Below are positions 28,931-39,302 of a stretch of 64,000 bases of DNA, in pieces (within the stretch, counting starts at the first letter, position 1; each line of letters begins with the position of its first letter). This stretch comes from Proteus vulgaris. Its GTDB lineage: Bacteria > Pseudomonadota > Gammaproteobacteria > Enterobacterales > Enterobacteriaceae. Under the pieces are notes generated by a model. The model saw only the letters and a list, made by a program, of their open reading frames with translations, did no database searches and was not told the origin of the DNA. The position numbers and the translations under genes are program-made. Location of the stretch: contig NZ_CP090064.1 of assembly GCF_023100685.1 (NCBI RefSeq), positions 4,111,501-4,175,500 of the forward strand. The letters are read 5' to 3'.

Positions 28931-28962
28931 AAAAACCCTTACTTTATGTAGGGGTTTTTATC
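28931..28962 (+). terminator. Terminator of feoABC
   Basis: Stem AAAAACCC with GGGTTTTT around a 13-base loop; T-run follows within the stem's 3' arm (GGGGTTTTTATC). Confidence 0.75.
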
Positions 28963-29089
28963 TAATGCTTAAGATGAATCATTTTCATCTTCCTATTTAA
29001 TGATTTACTTTCCTAACTATCACGGCATAATCCTTTAGTATAGACGTAAAGACGTCTGTTATTACTTCACTTTATAAGAATATAAAATT

Positions 29090-29560
29090 ATGCCAATAAC
29101 TGAATTTTCATCGACCATTACGACCGGCAAACAAGGCGGATTACAGATGCAATGTGCATCACGCCAGTTTCAATTTTTACTTGATGAACCTTTGTCATTA
29201 GGTGGAAAAGACAGTGCAATGAATCCTGTTGAAGCATTATTAGGTACATTAGGGGCTTGTAAGGGGATTGTCGCCAAAAGCTTTGCGCGTATGCATAAAA
29301 TTAATCTCAACGATATTCGCATTGAAGTTAAAGGTGAATTAGATACCGATGGTTTTACGGGAAAAAATAAAGAGGCCAAATTGGGCTTTAGTAAAATTAC
29401 GACACATTTTTTTATTCAAGCCGATAATAGCGAAGAAGAGATTGCTGCATTTATCGCTTTTATTGAACGCACTTGCCCTGTTTTTGACACTATTAAAAAT
29501 CCACCGATTTGTGAAACATCTTATAGTGTCGAAAACCACATTGAAAATATAGCGTTATAA
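29090..29560 (+). CDS. OsmC-family protein (YhfA-like)
   Basis: 156-residue OsmC-like protein; members are thiol peroxidases or redox-related. Two conserved cysteines are in place: GTLGACKGIVAKSFARM (around residue 61) and ERTCPVFDTIK (near 134). The glutamate of NPVEALLG precedes the helix. Dimeric fold inferred. Stands alone between feoC and bioH; a bidirectional terminator lies at 29569. Substrate unknown. Confidence 0.85.
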   Translation: MPITEFSSTITTGKQGGLQMQCASRQFQFLLDEPLSLGGKDSAMNPVEALLGTLGACKGIVAKSFARMHKINLNDIRIEVKGELDTDGFTGKNKEAKLGFSKITTHFFIQADNSEEEIAAFIAFIERTCPVFDTIKNPPICETSYSVENHIENIAL

Positions 29561-29568
29561 ACTCTCAG

Positions 29569-29595
29569 AACTGCCCTCAAATATGGGCAGTTTTG
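29569..29595. terminator. Bidirectional terminator between the OsmC-like gene and bioH
   Basis: 8-bp stem AACTGCCC with GGGCAGTT, 8-base loop, short T-run; placed between two converging genes. Confidence 0.75.
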
Positions 29596-29603
29596 GGTGA
29601 TAA

Positions 29604-30377
29604 CTATGATGTTATTTCACAAGCTTCAATTAACGCTTGAGCAAATTCATCAGGATGTGAAATAAACGGTGCATGAGCCGCATTACGGAAAATAACAGAC
29701 GGTGAATGTGGATAAAAAGTATCTAATAATCCGGCCACTTTTCGAGGAACTAAACCGTCTAAATAACCGTAAAAACGAATAAAAGGACAACTCAACGTTT
29801 TCAATTCTTCTCGTAAATCCTCAGTACGCAAAATTTCCAATCCACCATTAAGCACTTCAACAGAAGGGAGTGGTTGTTCTAACACCACTGATTTTAATGC
29901 TTTCATATCTTCACGGGCACTTTGTGTGCCCAATGTTTGCAGTGCTAAAAAGCGCTCAACTGTGCGATGAAAATTCTCATTTAGCTGTTGTTCAAATCCT
30001 TTTAAAACCTCAGGTTTGATCCCCGGCCAATCCTCATGAGCACCAAAACAAGGTGAAGAAGCCACTGTAATCAGCGCTTGCACATTATTGGGATTATCTA
30101 AAACAACACGGCTAGCGACTAATCCACCTAAAGACCATCCTAACCAAATGGCATTAGCAGGCGCTTTAGCAAAAACAATGTCAGCCATCTCTTTTAATGT
30201 GAGAACAGGAAAACCTTGGCTACGTCCATAACCCGGTAAATCAACAAGATGCAGTGTAAAATGCGAACTTAGTCGCGATATTAATGATTGCCAGACCTCT
30301 GCATTCAATCCCCATCCGTGTAATAGCACAAGATGCGTTTTTCCTTCACCAATTGTCTGCCAATACAGTTTATTCAT
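29604..30377 (-). CDS. bioH: Pimeloyl-ACP methyl ester carboxylesterase BioH
   Basis: Alpha/beta hydrolase that removes the methyl group from pimeloyl-ACP methyl ester, ending the pimelate stage of biotin synthesis. 257 residues: HG motif [12 protein letters not shown], nucleophile serine in [12 protein letters not shown] (around residue 82), acid in the later strand ([12 protein letters not shown]) and histidine in [10 protein letters not shown]. Divergent from gntX (36 bp between starts), the same arrangement as in E. coli. Confidence 0.96.
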   Translation of the reverse strand: MNKLYWQTIGEGKTHLVLLHGWGLNAEVWQSLISRLSSHFTLHLVDLPGYGRSQGFPVLTLKEMADIVFAKAPANAIWLGWSLGGLVASRVVLDNPNNVQALITVASSPCFGAHEDWPGIKPEVLKGFEQQLNENFHRTVERFLALQTLGTQSAREDMKALKSVVLEQPLPSVEVLNGGLEILRTEDLREELKTLSCPFIRFYGYLDGLVPRKVAGLLDTFYPHSPSVIFRNAAHAPFISHPDEFAQALIEACEITS

Positions 30378-30413
30378 TGCTATGCTCTCTTCTCTTTTAC
30401 AAGGATGTTCATT

Positions 30414-31106
30414 ATGTGGATAACAATAGCAGGATATTGTTGGCTATGTCGTCAACCCTTAATTTATGATACTAAAGGCATTTGTTCGAGTTGTATTCGA
30501 CATCTACCAAAACAACAAAATCGTTGCCCTTGCTGTTTATATCCTTCTCATCATTCTATGATGTTGTGTGGGCGTTGCTTACAATCACCACCGCTATGGA
30601 AACAGATGTTGACAGTCACCGACTATCAACCGCCATTAAATAAATTATTACACCTTTATAAATATCAACCTCGCCCTCAGATAGCCTTATGTCTTGCACG
30701 ACTTTTTCTATTGCGATGGTTCTCACATCGACGAGAAAATTTAGTGCAGAAACCTGACAGAATAATTAGCGTTCCTTCACATCGTCATCGCCGTTGGTCT
30801 AGAGGCTTTGAGCAAGTAGAAGCTATCGCTAAGCCTTTGGCAAGGTGGTTAAATTGTGCTTATCAACCGAATACCCTGATAAGAACTCGTGCTACACTGA
30901 TGCAAACGCATCTTAATGCCAAGCAAAGGCAACAAAATTTAAAACATGCATTTGTATTAAATAACACAGTGTCGGTATCAGGGAAAAATCTGGCACTAAT
31001 TGATGATGTTATCACTACTGGTGCGACATTAAATTCTATCGTACCCTTGTTATTTCGTGCGGGAGCACGCTCTGTTGAGGTATGGGCGATTTGTCGAACC
31101 TTGTAG
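30414..31106 (+). CDS. gntX: ComF-family phosphoribosyltransferase-like protein GntX
   Basis: 230-residue ComF/GntX homologue. N-terminal zinc-ribbon cysteines (CWLCRQP, CSSC, CPCCLYP, CGRC) are followed by a phosphoribosyltransferase domain with the PRPP loop [14 protein letters not shown]. In E. coli it has been linked to gluconate or DNA utilisation; the reaction is unknown. Start ATG 30414 ([12 protein letters not shown]) chosen over ATG 30405 because AAGG lies nine bases upstream and homology begins there; the frame upstream of that overlaps bioH. Confidence 0.92.
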   Translation: MWITIAGYCWLCRQPLIYDTKGICSSCIRHLPKQQNRCPCCLYPSHHSMMLCGRCLQSPPLWKQMLTVTDYQPPLNKLLHLYKYQPRPQIALCLARLFLLRWFSHRRENLVQKPDRIISVPSHRHRRWSRGFEQVEAIAKPLARWLNCAYQPNTLIRTRATLMQTHLNAKQRQQNLKHAFVLNNTVSVSGKNLALIDDVITTGATLNSIVPLLFRAGARSVEVWAICRTL

Positions 31107-31166
31107 TTAACCGCCAATTGGGCGTATGATAACCAACCAGAACAGTCAACTATTGAGCAAGACGAT

Positions 31167-31745
31167 ATGATTATTATTACTGATGCCGCACAGGCGCATT
31201 TTGCCAAACTACTGGCTAACCAAGAACCCAACACCCAAATTCGTGTATTCGTTATCAATCCAGGCACACCTAATGCTGAATGTGGCGTTTCATACTGCCC
31301 ACCTGATGCTGTAGAGCCAAACGATACTGAAATAAAGTTCGAAAAACTTTCTGCGTATGTTGATGACATCAGCGCACCTTTCTTAGAAGATGCAGAAATT
31401 GATTTTGTTACTGACCAACTAGGCTCACAATTAACCCTAAAAGCACCTAACGCAAAAATGCGTAAAGTTGATGCTGATGCACCATTAATTGAGCGTGTTG
31501 AATACGTACTGCAATCACAAATTAACCCTCAATTAGCGGGTCATGGTGGTCGCGTGAGTCTGATGGAAATCACTGAAGATGGCTATGCTATCTTACAATT
31601 CGGTGGTGGTTGTAACGGTTGTTCAATGATTGATGTCACCTTAAAAGATGGCATCGAAAAAGAACTGTTAAACCTGTTCCCTAATGAATTAAAAGGTGTG
31701 AAAGACTTAACTGAACACCAACGTGGCGAGCACTCCTACTACTGA
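31167..31745 (+). CDS. nfuA: Fe-S biogenesis protein NfuA
   Basis: 192-residue Fe-S carrier. N-terminal A-type-like domain (degenerate, lacks the usual cysteines of HesB) followed by the C-terminal NifU domain with the cluster motif [19 protein letters not shown]. Receives and delivers 4Fe-4S clusters under oxidative stress or iron limitation. 60 bp after gntX, same order as in E. coli. Confidence 0.97.
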   Translation: MIIITDAAQAHFAKLLANQEPNTQIRVFVINPGTPNAECGVSYCPPDAVEPNDTEIKFEKLSAYVDDISAPFLEDAEIDFVTDQLGSQLTLKAPNAKMRKVDADAPLIERVEYVLQSQINPQLAGHGGRVSLMEITEDGYAILQFGGGCNGCSMIDVTLKDGIEKELLNLFPNELKGVKDLTEHQRGEHSYY

Positions 31746-31760
31746 TCCTTCAGTATTAAG

Positions 31761-31805
31761 TCCCCTATGATATTCACCTGCACTGATATCATGGGGGATT
31801 TTTGT
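31761..31805 (+). terminator. Terminator of nfuA
   Basis: Imperfect stem TCCCCTATGATAT with GATATCATGGGGGA, followed by TTTTTGT. Confidence 0.85.
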
Positions 31806-31924
31806 ATTAAAATAATCATTTACAAAGCGTTACGTCATCTTTACCCATTTGGCGTTATGATAAATGTATCGTTCTCTCGCTCAGAACAAATAAATTAACT
31901 AACAATATAATAAATAAGACAATT

Positions 31925-32251
31925 ATGGATAAGTTTCAATTTATTAGCATTGAACAAGCTTATCAATTCTGGGTATCTCAATCAGCTATTTTAGTCGATG
32001 TACGAGATCCTCAGAGTTATCGTTTTGGTCATGCAACAAATGCATTTCATCTCACCAATGAAACGCTAAATCAATTTTTACAAGATGCTGACTTTGATGT
32101 TCCTGTTATGGTGATGTGCTATCACGGCCACAGCAGTCAAGGGGCAGCTCAATATCTAGTTAATATGGGCTTTGAAACCGTTTATAGTATTAATGGTGGT
32201 TTTGAAGCATGGCAAAGAGAGTTTCCACAAGCGATAACGTCTCTGCAATAA
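31925..32251 (+). CDS. glpE: Thiosulfate sulfurtransferase GlpE
   Basis: 108-residue single-domain rhodanese. Active-site cysteine is in [17 protein letters not shown] (residue 66 or so). Dispensable for glycerol-3-phosphate use but cotranscribed with glpG and glpR in E. coli; here 19 bp upstream of glpG, identical order. Confidence 0.95.
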   Translation: MDKFQFISIEQAYQFWVSQSAILVDVRDPQSYRFGHATNAFHLTNETLNQFLQDADFDVPVMVMCYHGHSSQGAAQYLVNMGFETVYSINGGFEAWQREFPQAITSLQ

Positions 32252-32270
32252 CGACGGATGAGTTTTGTCA

Positions 32271-33110
32271 ATGATCCACATTATTACGCTTTCCAACCCT
32301 CAAGCTGCTGATTTATTTGTCAATTACATGGCAACTAAAGGTGTGCGAATTCACGCAAAAAATGAAAATCAGCAAATCTCTCTTTGGTTAGAAGACCAAC
32401 ATCAGTTAGAAATGGTTGAAAAAGAACTTAACACGTTTCTACGTGAGCCTTTTCATCCACGCTATCAAGCCGCAAGTTGGCAAACCGGTGATCCGAAAAA
32501 TACAGGTATTAAATATCGCCCTGCCTTTTCGATAAAAAATATGGTGCAACGTTCAGGCCCACTAACGGTGCTGGTGATTATTTTATGTATCCTCGTTTTT
32601 ATCTGGCAACAAGTAGTTGGCGACTATGATGTCATGCTCCATTTAGCATGGCCTTATGAAGAGAGCTTAAACTTTGAAGTCTGGCGCTATATTACTCCAG
32701 CGTTTATTCATTTTTCACTGATGCATATCGCCTTCAACCTTGCTATGTGGTGGTATCTCGCAAGTCAAACAGAGCAGCGATTGGGTACCGGTAAATTATT
32801 TGTGATCATGCTCGTTTCTGCGCTCTTTAGTAATTGGGCACAATCCTTGTTTACAGATTCCAACTTTGGTGGGCTTTCTGGTGTTGTTTACGCATTAATT
32901 GGCTATGTCGGTTTAACAGGAATACGTAATCCAGAAAAAGGTATTGGCGCCCCAACAGGTTTAATCGTTTTTTCAATTCTGTGGATTGTTGCAGGTTATA
33001 TGGGCGTTTTAGGTGACTCTATCGGAAATGCTGCACATTTTGCAGGCTTCCTTATCGGCTTATTGATGGCTTTGTGGGATAATCGACATCAATTATCTCG
33101 TAGATCATAA
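32271..33110 (+). CDS. glpG: Rhomboid intramembrane serine protease GlpG
   Basis: 279-residue rhomboid. N-terminal cytoplasmic domain (about 90 residues), then six membrane helices. Catalytic serine in GGLSGVVYALIGY and histidine in NAAHFAGFLIG, with the conserved HFSLMHIAFN loop (oxyanion side). A TTG at 32265 is a theoretical start; ATG 32271 (MIHIITLSNPQ) matches the family. Between glpE and glpR. Confidence 0.97.
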   Translation: MIHIITLSNPQAADLFVNYMATKGVRIHAKNENQQISLWLEDQHQLEMVEKELNTFLREPFHPRYQAASWQTGDPKNTGIKYRPAFSIKNMVQRSGPLTVLVIILCILVFIWQQVVGDYDVMLHLAWPYEESLNFEVWRYITPAFIHFSLMHIAFNLAMWWYLASQTEQRLGTGKLFVIMLVSALFSNWAQSLFTDSNFGGLSGVVYALIGYVGLTGIRNPEKGIGAPTGLIVFSILWIVAGYMGVLGDSIGNAAHFAGFLIGLLMALWDNRHQLSRRS

Positions 33111-33148
33111 TAAAATTAACATGATATTTTTAACATTAGGGGATACCT

Positions 33149-33907
33149 GTGAAGCAAACGCAACGACATGATGCCATCATTGAACTGGTACGCCTACAAG
33201 GCTATGTCAGCACTGAAGAGTTGGTGGAGCATTTTGAAGTCAGCCCACAGACAATCCGACGTGATTTAAATGAATTAGCGGAAAAGAACAAAATCCAACG
33301 CCATCACGGTGGTGCGGCATTACCTTCAAGCTCCGTGAATACGGCTTATCATGATCGTAAAATCATGTGGTCTGATGAAAAATCACGTATCGCACAACGC
33401 GTGGCGAGCTTAATTCCTGATGGTGCAACACTGTTTATCGATATCGGTACAACACCCGAAGCTGTCGCACATGCATTAATTAACCACAAAAACCTCCGTA
33501 TCGTGACTAACAACCTCAATGTGGCAACGTTACTGATGGGCAAAGAAGACTTTCGTTTGATCCTTGCCGGTGGTGAAGTGCGTACACGAGACGGAGGGAT
33601 TGTTGGTGAAGCGACACTTGATTTTATCTCTCAATTCCGCCTTGATTACGGCATTTTAGGGATAAGTGGTATTGATATGGATGGCTCATTGCTTGAATTT
33701 GATTACCACGAAGTTCGCACTAAACGCGCAATTATCGAAAACTCGCGCTGTGTTATGTTGGTGACTGACCATTCTAAGTTTGGTCGTAATGCGATGGTAA
33801 ATTTAGGCAATATGAATCTGATCGATTACTTATTTACCGATCAAGAGCCACCTGCAGGGATCCAGAAAATTGTTGAACAGCACAACGTTCAACTCGAATT
33901 ATGTTAA
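33149..33907 (+). CDS. glpR: Glycerol-3-phosphate regulon repressor GlpR
   Basis: DeoR-family repressor released by glycerol-3-phosphate. 252 residues with N-terminal helix-turn-helix (VSTEELVEHFEVSPQTIRRDLNELAE) and a C-terminal sugar-phosphate-binding domain (DIGTTPEAVAHAL, IVTNNLNVATLL). The GTG start at 33149 has AGGGGAT upstream. A terminator follows; glpD lies downstream in the same direction, whereas in E. coli glpD is divergent from glpEGR. Confidence 0.97.
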   Translation: MKQTQRHDAIIELVRLQGYVSTEELVEHFEVSPQTIRRDLNELAEKNKIQRHHGGAALPSSSVNTAYHDRKIMWSDEKSRIAQRVASLIPDGATLFIDIGTTPEAVAHALINHKNLRIVTNNLNVATLLMGKEDFRLILAGGEVRTRDGGIVGEATLDFISQFRLDYGILGISGIDMDGSLLEFDYHEVRTKRAIIENSRCVMLVTDHSKFGRNAMVNLGNMNLIDYLFTDQEPPAGIQKIVEQHNVQLELC

Positions 33908-33924
33908 TTGAATAAACGCCCTCG

Positions 33925-33953
33925 AAAAGTACCTATTTAGGTACTTTTTTTTA
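33925..33953 (+). terminator. Terminator of glpEGR
   Basis: 8-bp stem AAAGTACC with GGTACTTT, 6-base loop, then eight T. Confidence 0.9.
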
Positions 33954-34140
33954 TCAATTCACCATCAAATTCAATTAACTCCTTCTATTTATTCTCTTTT
34001 TTATTAATACATTAACAATGTTGCTTATTTTCAATAAGCCCACAAACCATGTGGATATGATAATAAATTGTTATCCATATCACGCGGTTATGTTTTTTAT
34101 CAGTTATATAGTTGGCATTTTCATCAAACTTCATTACAAT

Positions 34141-34160
34141 TATGAGCGAAAACGAACATT
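34141..34160. promoter_or_regulatory. GlpR operator of glpD
   Basis: TATGAGCGAAAACGAACATT is a palindrome very near the GlpR consensus (TATGTTCG-N4-CGAACATA). It ends 34 bp before the glpD start. A weaker half-operator-like element (TTTCGCGCATTCG) follows at about 34170. Confidence 0.8.
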
Positions 34161-34194
34161 AAAGAATTGTTTCGCGCATTCGTAGGAGGATGTT

Positions 34195-35688
34195 ATGAAA
34201 ACTCAAGACTTGATTGTCATCGGCGGCGGAATAAACGGCGCTGGAATTGCGGCGGATGCAGCTGGCCGAGGCCTTTCAGTACTTATGCTGGAAGCTCAAG
34301 ACTTAGCAAGTGCGACATCTTCCGCGAGCTCTAAACTTATTCATGGTGGTTTACGTTATTTAGAACACTACGAATTCCGCTTAGTTAGCGAAGCTCTGGC
34401 AGAGCGTGAAGTGTTATTACGCTTAGCACCACATATCGCATTTCCAATGCGCTTTCGCCTGCCACACCAACCACACTTACGCCCAGCTTGGATGATCCGT
34501 ATTGGTCTGTTCCTTTATGATCATTTAGGAAAACGAGTAAGCCTACCAAGCAGTAAAGGCATTAAATTTGGTGCAAACTCTGTTTTAAAACCAGAATTAA
34601 CACGCGGTTTTGAATATTCAGACTGCTGGGTTGATGATGCACGTTTAGTGGTACTCAACGCACAAGAAATCGTCCGTCGTGGTGGTGAAGTGCGCACACG
34701 CACAAAAGTAACCCGCGCTTGGCGTGAAAATAATTTATGGATGGTAGAAGCACAAGATTTACGTACAGGTGAAACATCTCTCTACCAAGCGAAAGCCTTA
34801 GTAAACGCAGCAGGCCCTTGGGTTAAAACCTTATTTGATGAAGGCTTAAAACTGAAATCACCTTATGGTATCCGTTTAATTAAAGGTAGCCATATCGTTA
34901 TTCCTCGTGCTCATAACGAACCACAAGCTTATATTTTACAAAACGAAGATAACCGTATTGTTTTCGTTATTCCTTGGATGGATGAGTTCTCTATCATCGG
35001 TACTACGGATGTTGAATATAAAGGCGATCCTAAAGATGTCGCTATTGATGACAACGAAATTCAGTATTTACTGAAAGTCTATAACGATCACTTTAAAAAG
35101 CAGTTAACTAAAGAAGATGTGGTGTGGGATTACTCTGGCGTGCGTCCATTATGTGACGACGAATCAGATTCACCACAAGCGATTACCCGTGACTACACCT
35201 TAGATGTGCATGATGATAATGGCCAAACACCACTGTTATCTGTATTTGGTGGTAAATTAACGACTTATCGTAAATTAGGTGAGCATGCTGTTGATAAACT
35301 TGTTGCTTACTTCCCTAACATGGGTAAACCGTGGACTAAAAATGGTCAATTACCAGGCGGTAATTTAGAAGGTTGTGATCGTGATGGTTATTCACGTTTA
35401 ATTCGTCAACGTCATCCTTGGTTACCAGAAGCACTGGCACTGCGCTTTGCCCGCACTTATGGTAGCAACACCGAGTTATTGCTTGAAGGCATTACTGATT
35501 TGGCCGGCATGGGCGAAAACTTCGGTCATAATCTGTATGAAGCAGAATTACGTTATTTAGTGAAACATGAGTGGGTTATCGAAGTTGATGATGCTATTTG
35601 GCGTCGTACTAAACTCGGCATGTGGCTAAATGACGAGCAAAAACAACGTATTAGTCAATGGCTATTGGCAAATACACACACTGTATAA
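34195..35688 (+). CDS. glpD: Aerobic glycerol-3-phosphate dehydrogenase
   Basis: Membrane-associated FAD enzyme that oxidises sn-glycerol-3-phosphate to dihydroxyacetone phosphate and passes electrons to ubiquinone. 497 residues: FAD-binding GGGINGAGIAADAAGRG at the N-terminus, substrate-site motif SSKLIHGGLRYLE, and C-terminal helical domain (LARTYG, LAGMGENFGHNLYEAE). Strong GGAGGAT ribosome site before ATG 34195. GlpR operator upstream and strong terminator downstream. Confidence 0.98.
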   Translation: MKTQDLIVIGGGINGAGIAADAAGRGLSVLMLEAQDLASATSSASSKLIHGGLRYLEHYEFRLVSEALAEREVLLRLAPHIAFPMRFRLPHQPHLRPAWMIRIGLFLYDHLGKRVSLPSSKGIKFGANSVLKPELTRGFEYSDCWVDDARLVVLNAQEIVRRGGEVRTRTKVTRAWRENNLWMVEAQDLRTGETSLYQAKALVNAAGPWVKTLFDEGLKLKSPYGIRLIKGSHIVIPRAHNEPQAYILQNEDNRIVFVIPWMDEFSIIGTTDVEYKGDPKDVAIDDNEIQYLLKVYNDHFKKQLTKEDVVWDYSGVRPLCDDESDSPQAITRDYTLDVHDDNGQTPLLSVFGGKLTTYRKLGEHAVDKLVAYFPNMGKPWTKNGQLPGGNLEGCDRDGYSRLIRQRHPWLPEALALRFARTYGSNTELLLEGITDLAGMGENFGHNLYEAELRYLVKHEWVIEVDDAIWRRTKLGMWLNDEQKQRISQWLLANTHTV

Positions 35689-35740
35689 GAGTAGTAAAAA
35701 TATTCTCTGACTCTGTTCGATGTTTTTATTAGCAATTTTT

Positions 35741-35771
35741 GTGGCGCCGAATAACGCGCCACTTTTTTTTT
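35741..35771 (+). terminator. Terminator of glpD
   Basis: Perfect 7-bp GC-rich stem GTGGCGC with GCGCCAC, 8-base loop, then nine T. Confidence 0.92.
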
Positions 35772-35813
35772 CTTTTTCCACAGTAAGAAAATCAATATAT
35801 AACCTGTTGATGC

Positions 35814-36167
35814 CTATTTAAGCTGTTTTTCTAAAAAGGCTTTTAATACTGTCGCATTATTTTGTTGCTTATCTTTACCTGAATAAAGTAATACCAACGG
35901 TTGCTCTTTAGCTATTGCGACAAGCGATTGCCAATGTTCAGGTACAGCCATTAATTCTTGCGTATAACGTTGCGTGAATTCAGTAAAATCTCCCCCTCCG
36001 CCATGAAACCATTTTCGTAATTCAGTCGAAGGCGCGACACCTTTATTCCATTCATCATAATGAAAATCTGTCTTTTTCACGCCCCTTGGCCAGAGCCTAT
36101 CGACTAACACACGATAACCTTCATGCTCACCGTCTTTATCATCATAAACACGTTTACAAGTGATCAT
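35814..36167 (-). CDS. DUF488 family protein (YeaO-like)
   Basis: 117-residue protein of the YeaO/DUF488 family: CKRVYDDKDGEHEGYRVLVDRLWPRGVKK, then PSTELRKWFHGG and PLVLLYSGKD. In E. coli YeaO is similarly short (115 residues), which favours ATG 36167 (MITCKRVYDD) over the longer frame from 36251; ATG 36179 is also possible. Function unknown. It is convergent with glpD; the promoter side faces metF. Confidence 0.87.
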   Translation of the reverse strand: MITCKRVYDDKDGEHEGYRVLVDRLWPRGVKKTDFHYDEWNKGVAPSTELRKWFHGGGGDFTEFTQRYTQELMAVPEHWQSLVAIAKEQPLVLLYSGKDKQQNNATVLKAFLEKQLK

Positions 36168-36351
36168 TTCGCTTCTCATCAATACGTTAGTTAGCTTTAT
36201 TGTAGAAGAAAAATGAGAAGATTGATCTCTCAATACGCTCATTTTCATCATAGAGCCTTTTTCAACATGAAATTTCCTCTCCTTTTGATTGAATTATCCT
36301 CATCAAAAACAGGGTGAATAGTTGTTGACTAAATAACCTAATTAAGAGAAT

Positions 36352-36391
36352 CTACATCTAGACGTCTAAATGGTTAGATGGGTAAATGAGT
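36352..36391. promoter_or_regulatory. MetJ box array upstream of metF
   Basis: A perfect 8-bp met box AGACGTCT at 36360-36367 is followed and preceded by degenerate 8-bp units (CTACATCT, AAATGGTT, AGATGGGT, AAATGAGT; 4-5 of 8 matches each). MetJ binds such tandem boxes with S-adenosylmethionine. The array lies 55-95 bp before the metF start. Confidence 0.8.
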
Positions 36392-36435
36392 AGTGATACT
36401 TAAATAAAAATAACAACACAGTGAAAGATTGATGA

Positions 36436-37344
<909 letters not shown>

Positions 37345-37356
37345 ATTGACACAATT

Positions 37357-37377
37357 ACCCCGCCAATAAAGCGGGGT
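37357..37377. promoter_or_regulatory. GC-rich stem-loop between metF and the DUF4291 gene
   Basis: ACCCCGC pairs with GCGGGGT over a 7-base loop. No U-run follows on either strand; it may end or stabilise the two convergent messages. Confidence 0.6.
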
Positions 37378-37391
37378 GACATTCTGATGAA

Positions 37392-37982
37392 TTATTCACC
37401 AAAGTGATACGGTTTTTCAACTGGCAATAGGCTGTATGCGGTATCAAGATCACCATTAGCAATACAAGCATCTATTTTATGTACCTTATCGGTAATATCC
37501 GTAATATTCACAATCCACTCTTTGCAATATTTTTCAACTGCTTGATTTCGCAAACCAATTTGGATGGTGCGATAACTGAGCCGATTCAAATAAATATCAC
37601 GTTCAGGATCCCACTGAATGCGGATATTGCTGGTTTCTGATGCTTCTTTCCAAGCTTCAGCACTAGTATAGCGATCTGGATCAAAATGACTCACAACACC
37701 TTGAGTCAGCATCTCTTGAAAGCCTTCATGTGTAATATCAACCGCAAGAATAGAAGCTTGATTAGCGTCTTTACGTCCCCAACCAGAACGGTACATCATC
37801 CAAAGAAAGGAAGGTTTTACCCAAGTCATACGGGTCATACTAAAAGGGGGCGAAACAAATGTTCCGTTTGCGACTGCGCTCTGAGCAATAGTATTAGAAT
37901 AGGCTTGATAAACACGAACAAAATCATTCGTATAATATGCCCTTACTTCACACTCAGGACATCGGTCAACATCATCGTTCAT
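37392..37982 (-). CDS. DUF4291 domain protein
   Basis: 196 residues matching the DUF4291 family from memory: VRAYYTNDFVRVYQAY, FSMTRMTWVKPSFLWMMYRSGWG, and QWDPERDIYLNRLSYRTIQIGLR. No signal peptide or membrane segment. Convergent with metF. Function unknown; the family is widespread in fungi and bacteria. ATG 37982 is preceded by AAAGAAAG. Confidence 0.87.
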   Translation of the reverse strand: MNDDVDRCPECEVRAYYTNDFVRVYQAYSNTIAQSAVANGTFVSPPFSMTRMTWVKPSFLWMMYRSGWGRKDANQASILAVDITHEGFQEMLTQGVVSHFDPDRYTSAEAWKEASETSNIRIQWDPERDIYLNRLSYRTIQIGLRNQAVEKYCKEWIVNITDITDKVHKIDACIANGDLDTAYSLLPVEKPYHFGE

Positions 37983-38238
37983 CTTTCTTTAATATCCTTT
38001 TATATTAATAAAATGGAACTATCCGCTTAAATTATGAGCCTCTGATCGCAGATAATCAAGAGCCCTTATTTTTGTTAAAGCTCTATCAATAGAGTAGCGC
38101 GCATTTATAAAAGTAAAAAAAAGAATAACAATAAAACGAACAGACTAATGTTCCTATTGTGTTTTATTTATACTGTGATGAGTCAATAAATCTTGCTAAT
38201 CTACTCACAAAGTGAGGCGAATAAGCGATTTAATTGAC

Positions 38239-39243
38239 TTACTGGTTAGAAATTAGGCGCTCGATAAGCTGTGTTTTTATTAATGCAGGGGATTTAACTG
38301 TGGTGCCTGCTATCTTTGCAGACATGATTTCAAAGGCTTTTTCGACCAATAAAGCCTCATCTTGCTTCATTGACCACACGTTATTAGGTAAAAAACTCAA
38401 CATCACATGATCATCGAAGGTACCAATATGAAGGTGAGCAGGAATAACGCCTTCACGCTGACGAATAACACTCAATAGACCTTCAAGAATAGGCAGTGAT
38501 GAGGCAATAAAATGAGTCGGTATTTGCTGATGTTGCTCTAAATACTGTTTCATCATTTGTTCGCCATCTTTGGTCGTATTATGTTCTGCATAAGAGACCG
38601 TGACACGACTATCATCGCCATAATGCCCTTTTATCGCTTGCACATAACCGCGCAAACGCGCTGCAATCGTGGGCAGTAATGCATCTCCCGCAAAAAAATG
38701 GATTGGCGCATCTAGCTTTATCATTGCTCTGGTCAGTTGGGCTCCACTGTCACAGTTATCTGAGGCGACACAAATAGCGTCACTCACAGAAAAATCTCTA
38801 TCTAAGAAAACGAGGGGTTTTTGACGATGTTTCACATGGTGTAACTGATTTTTGCGACTAGATGAAACAATGAAAATACCATCAACATTACGTTCATCCA
38901 TTGATTTGACGAGTTTATTTTCATTTTTGATATCACCATAGGTACAGCTAATTGTTAGCTGGCAACCAATTTGGTGACAATGCATCTCTAATTTTTCAGC
39001 CAACGCGGCAAAAAACGGGTTAGAAAGACGAGGAATAACCAATCCGTAGGTATCTGTTTTATTCAGCTTTAAACTTCTAGCCGCATGATTGACGGTATAG
39101 CCAAATACCTCAACATAGTCTGCTATCTTCTTTTGTGTTTTTGCACTGATCCGGTATTGATCACCTTTGCCATTTAATACCAATCTGACTGTGGTAATAG
39201 ACAAATTCAGGTCATTTGCAATCTGTTCAACTGTTTTTGCCAT
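38239..39243 (-). CDS. LacI-family transcriptional regulator
   Basis: 334-residue LacI/GalR repressor: helix-turn-helix TVEQIANDLNLSITTVRLVLNG, hinge helix region (KADYVEVFGYTVNHAARSL) and a periplasmic-binding-like effector domain (YGLVIPRLSNPFFAALAEKLE, DGIFIVSSSR). It is the last gene of the TctABC/kinase operon and very likely controls it, ligand unknown. A stem-loop (CCCTCATC with GATGAGGG) sits between tctA and this gene at 39271-39291. Confidence 0.92.
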   Translation of the reverse strand: MAKTVEQIANDLNLSITTVRLVLNGKGDQYRISAKTQKKIADYVEVFGYTVNHAARSLKLNKTDTYGLVIPRLSNPFFAALAEKLEMHCHQIGCQLTISCTYGDIKNENKLVKSMDERNVDGIFIVSSSRKNQLHHVKHRQKPLVFLDRDFSVSDAICVASDNCDSGAQLTRAMIKLDAPIHFFAGDALLPTIAARLRGYVQAIKGHYGDDSRVTVSYAEHNTTKDGEQMMKQYLEQHQQIPTHFIASSLPILEGLLSVIRQREGVIPAHLHIGTFDDHVMLSFLPNNVWSMKQDEALLVEKAFEIMSAKIAGTTVKSPALIKTQLIERLISNQ

Positions 39244-39302
39244 TACATTAATATTCCATCATTGATATTGCCCTCATCGTAATGATGAGGGCCAGTTAAC
39301 CT

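Noticed and set aside
30863..31369. Minus-strand 168-codon frame spanning gntX and nfuA
   Set aside because: Crosses two well-defined genes antisense; no homology.
38100..38240. Search for tRNA or phage attachment site near the catabolic operon
   Set aside because: No tRNA, integrase, transposase or direct-repeat boundary seen, so island status is not supported by sequence.
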